This document shows positions 63,257-64,000 of a stretch of DNA of 64,000 bases, in pieces; within the stretch, counting starts at the first letter, position 1; each line of letters opens with the position of its first letter. The notes under the pieces are model-generated. The model saw only the letters and a list, made by a program, of their open reading frames with translations, made no database searches and was not told the origin of the DNA. The stretch is taken from positions 1,178,001-1,242,000 of the forward strand of contig NZ_BAAAEI010000006.1 in NCBI RefSeq assembly GCF_039522935.1, read 5' to 3'. Source of the DNA: Bowmanella denitrificans. Its GTDB lineage: Bacteria; Pseudomonadota; Gammaproteobacteria; Enterobacterales; Alteromonadaceae. The translations under genes were made by a program, and so were the position numbers.

Positions 63257-64000
63257 TTAAATTCTGAACAACCAACTGAACAGTGATTGACTTGGCCCCT
63301 GCAGCACGGCGGTGACCTGCATTCCCTCAAACAGCGGTTGCTGCTGTCCGGTTTTATCTGCCCAGTGGCGCGGCAGCATCACCATAGCGGCGTAACCACC
63401 ACTTTCCTGCCGATTCCCCACCTGTTGCACTGTGGCATCCAGCACACCAAATTTCTGGTATGGATAGTCATCAAAACGCACTTGTACACTTTGTCCTGGC
63501 TCAATATCACCGTACCAGGACGCTGGCAGCAGGAACCAGGCCTGCAGTTTTCCGTCAGCATCGCCAAGCCGGTACAGAAGTTCTCCCATCCTCAGGTTCT
63601 GCCCTTCCTTTACGTACCATTGCTGCAACACCCCGGAGTGCTGGGCTTTGAGCATATCACCGTCTGTCTGCCAACCTTGTTGCTTGTCCAGTACAGCTTG
63701 CAGTTGAGCAATGTCATAATTCAAGCGATTGGTCTGGTCCTGGGCTTCAATAAGCTGCAATTGCTGCTGCAATAGCTGGTCGGCGCCAAGTTTTCCCTGA
63801 TGCTCTGCCAAATATTGTGCAAGTAGTTGCTGGCGTTGCTGGGTGCTTACCAAGGTACGTTGCAGATAGGCAAGCCTATCTGTTATTGCCTGCCCTGACT
63901 CCACTGTGTCTGGACTGTCCGTGGTTATTTTTGCCACGGCTTTACCCGCTTCAATTCTGGAACCTGGTGCGACCAGATGTTGCTTAAGTATGACTGGCGG
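63257..64000 (-). CDS. HlyD-type membrane fusion protein, N-terminal part outside window
   Basis: 247 residues are visible; the frame is open to the right edge. It shows a lipoyl half (LVAPGSRIEAGKAVAKI), a coiled-coil hairpin (LQRTLVSTQQRQQLLAQYL and LLQQQLQLIEAQDQTNRLNY), and the second lipoyl half with GVLQQWYVKEGQNLRMGELL. It is the partner of the C39 ABC exporter that begins 14 bp later. The first gene of this peptide-export operon may lie beyond the window. Confidence 0.88.
   Translation of the reverse strand, partial: PPVILKQHLVAPGSRIEAGKAVAKITTDSPDTVESGQAITDRLAYLQRTLVSTQQRQQLLAQYLAEHQGKLGADQLLQQQLQLIEAQDQTNRLNYDIAQLQAVLDKQQGWQTDGDMLKAQHSGVLQQWYVKEGQNLRMGELLYRLGDADGKLQAWFLLPASWYGDIEPGQSVQVRFDDYPYQKFGVLDATVQQVGNRQESGGYAAMVMLPRHWADKTGQQQPLFEGMQVTAVLQGPSQSLFSWLFRI

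Overview
The window looks like chromosomal DNA of a marine gammaproteobacterium of the Alteromonadales (Alteromonadaceae-like). The grounds are the housekeeping genes and their order: yajC-secD-secF beside tgt and queA, a class-2 isocitrate lyase and malate synthase G flanking a LysR regulator, cysS divergent from ppiB-lpxH, an E. coli-like yjfIJKLMC stress cluster, and a PhoX/metallophosphoesterase phosphate locus. Base composition is near 50% GC except for an AT-rich island at about 36.7-39.5 kb. A 77-base run of N at 1601-1677 marks a scaffold gap inside one very long gene. No tRNA, rRNA, transposase, CRISPR array or prophage core genes were seen.

Layout. (1) 1-9.67 kb, minus strand, seven genes in one direction: a small acidic protein, three phage-tail-collar (microcystin-dependent-protein type) paralogues, an S8 serine peptidase, a TIGR03032-type protein and a giant multi-domain surface protein that runs off the left edge. 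(2) 10.4-16.3 kb, an accessory block of modification-type enzymes: two sulfotransferase-like P-loop proteins, a small HExxH protein, a GNAT acetyltransferase, a methyltransferase-PhyH dioxygenase fusion and an aspartyl/asparaginyl beta-hydroxylase. (3) 16.4-24.2 kb: TonB receptor, SecF, SecD, YajC, Tgt, QueA. (4) 24.24-24.64 kb: a 401-bp non-coding element with 29-30 bp terminal inverted repeats, packed with perfect hairpins. (5) 24.8-33.6 kb: chemoreceptor, DUF6471 protein, the yjf-type PspA/ion-channel/DUF cluster with glutathionylspermidine synthase, rhomboid protease and a YebC-family protein. (6) 33.7-36.7 kb: a solute-binding-like protein and a TPR histidine kinase. (7) 37.1-43.8 kb: four tandem copies of an unrecognised secreted protein (two fused in one frame), followed by a MacA/MacB-like export system. 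(8) 43.9-54.5 kb: VOC protein, glyoxylate shunt, KASIII-like enzyme, cysS, ppiB, lpxH. (9) 54.7-60.7 kb: PhoX, a di-heme cytochrome and a metallophosphoesterase lipoprotein, with Pho-box-like sites. (10) 60.7-64 kb, minus strand: HlyD-type adaptor, C39-peptidase ABC exporter and a Cys-rich double-glycine peptide, i.e. a peptide export locus with its likely substrate.

Non-coding structure is unusually rich. In-phase heptamer arrays (units fitting CNNMYAA) sit in the 5' regions of three genes, and two of them adjoin REP-like hairpins whose stems covary between copies. The best candidates for undescribed biology are the adhesin/tail-collar/TIGR03032 locus with its modification enzymes, the fourfold secreted paralogue array beside an ABC exporter, the eight-cysteine double-glycine peptide, and the hairpin-packed 401-bp element. 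Functions given for these are inferences from motifs and neighbourhood.
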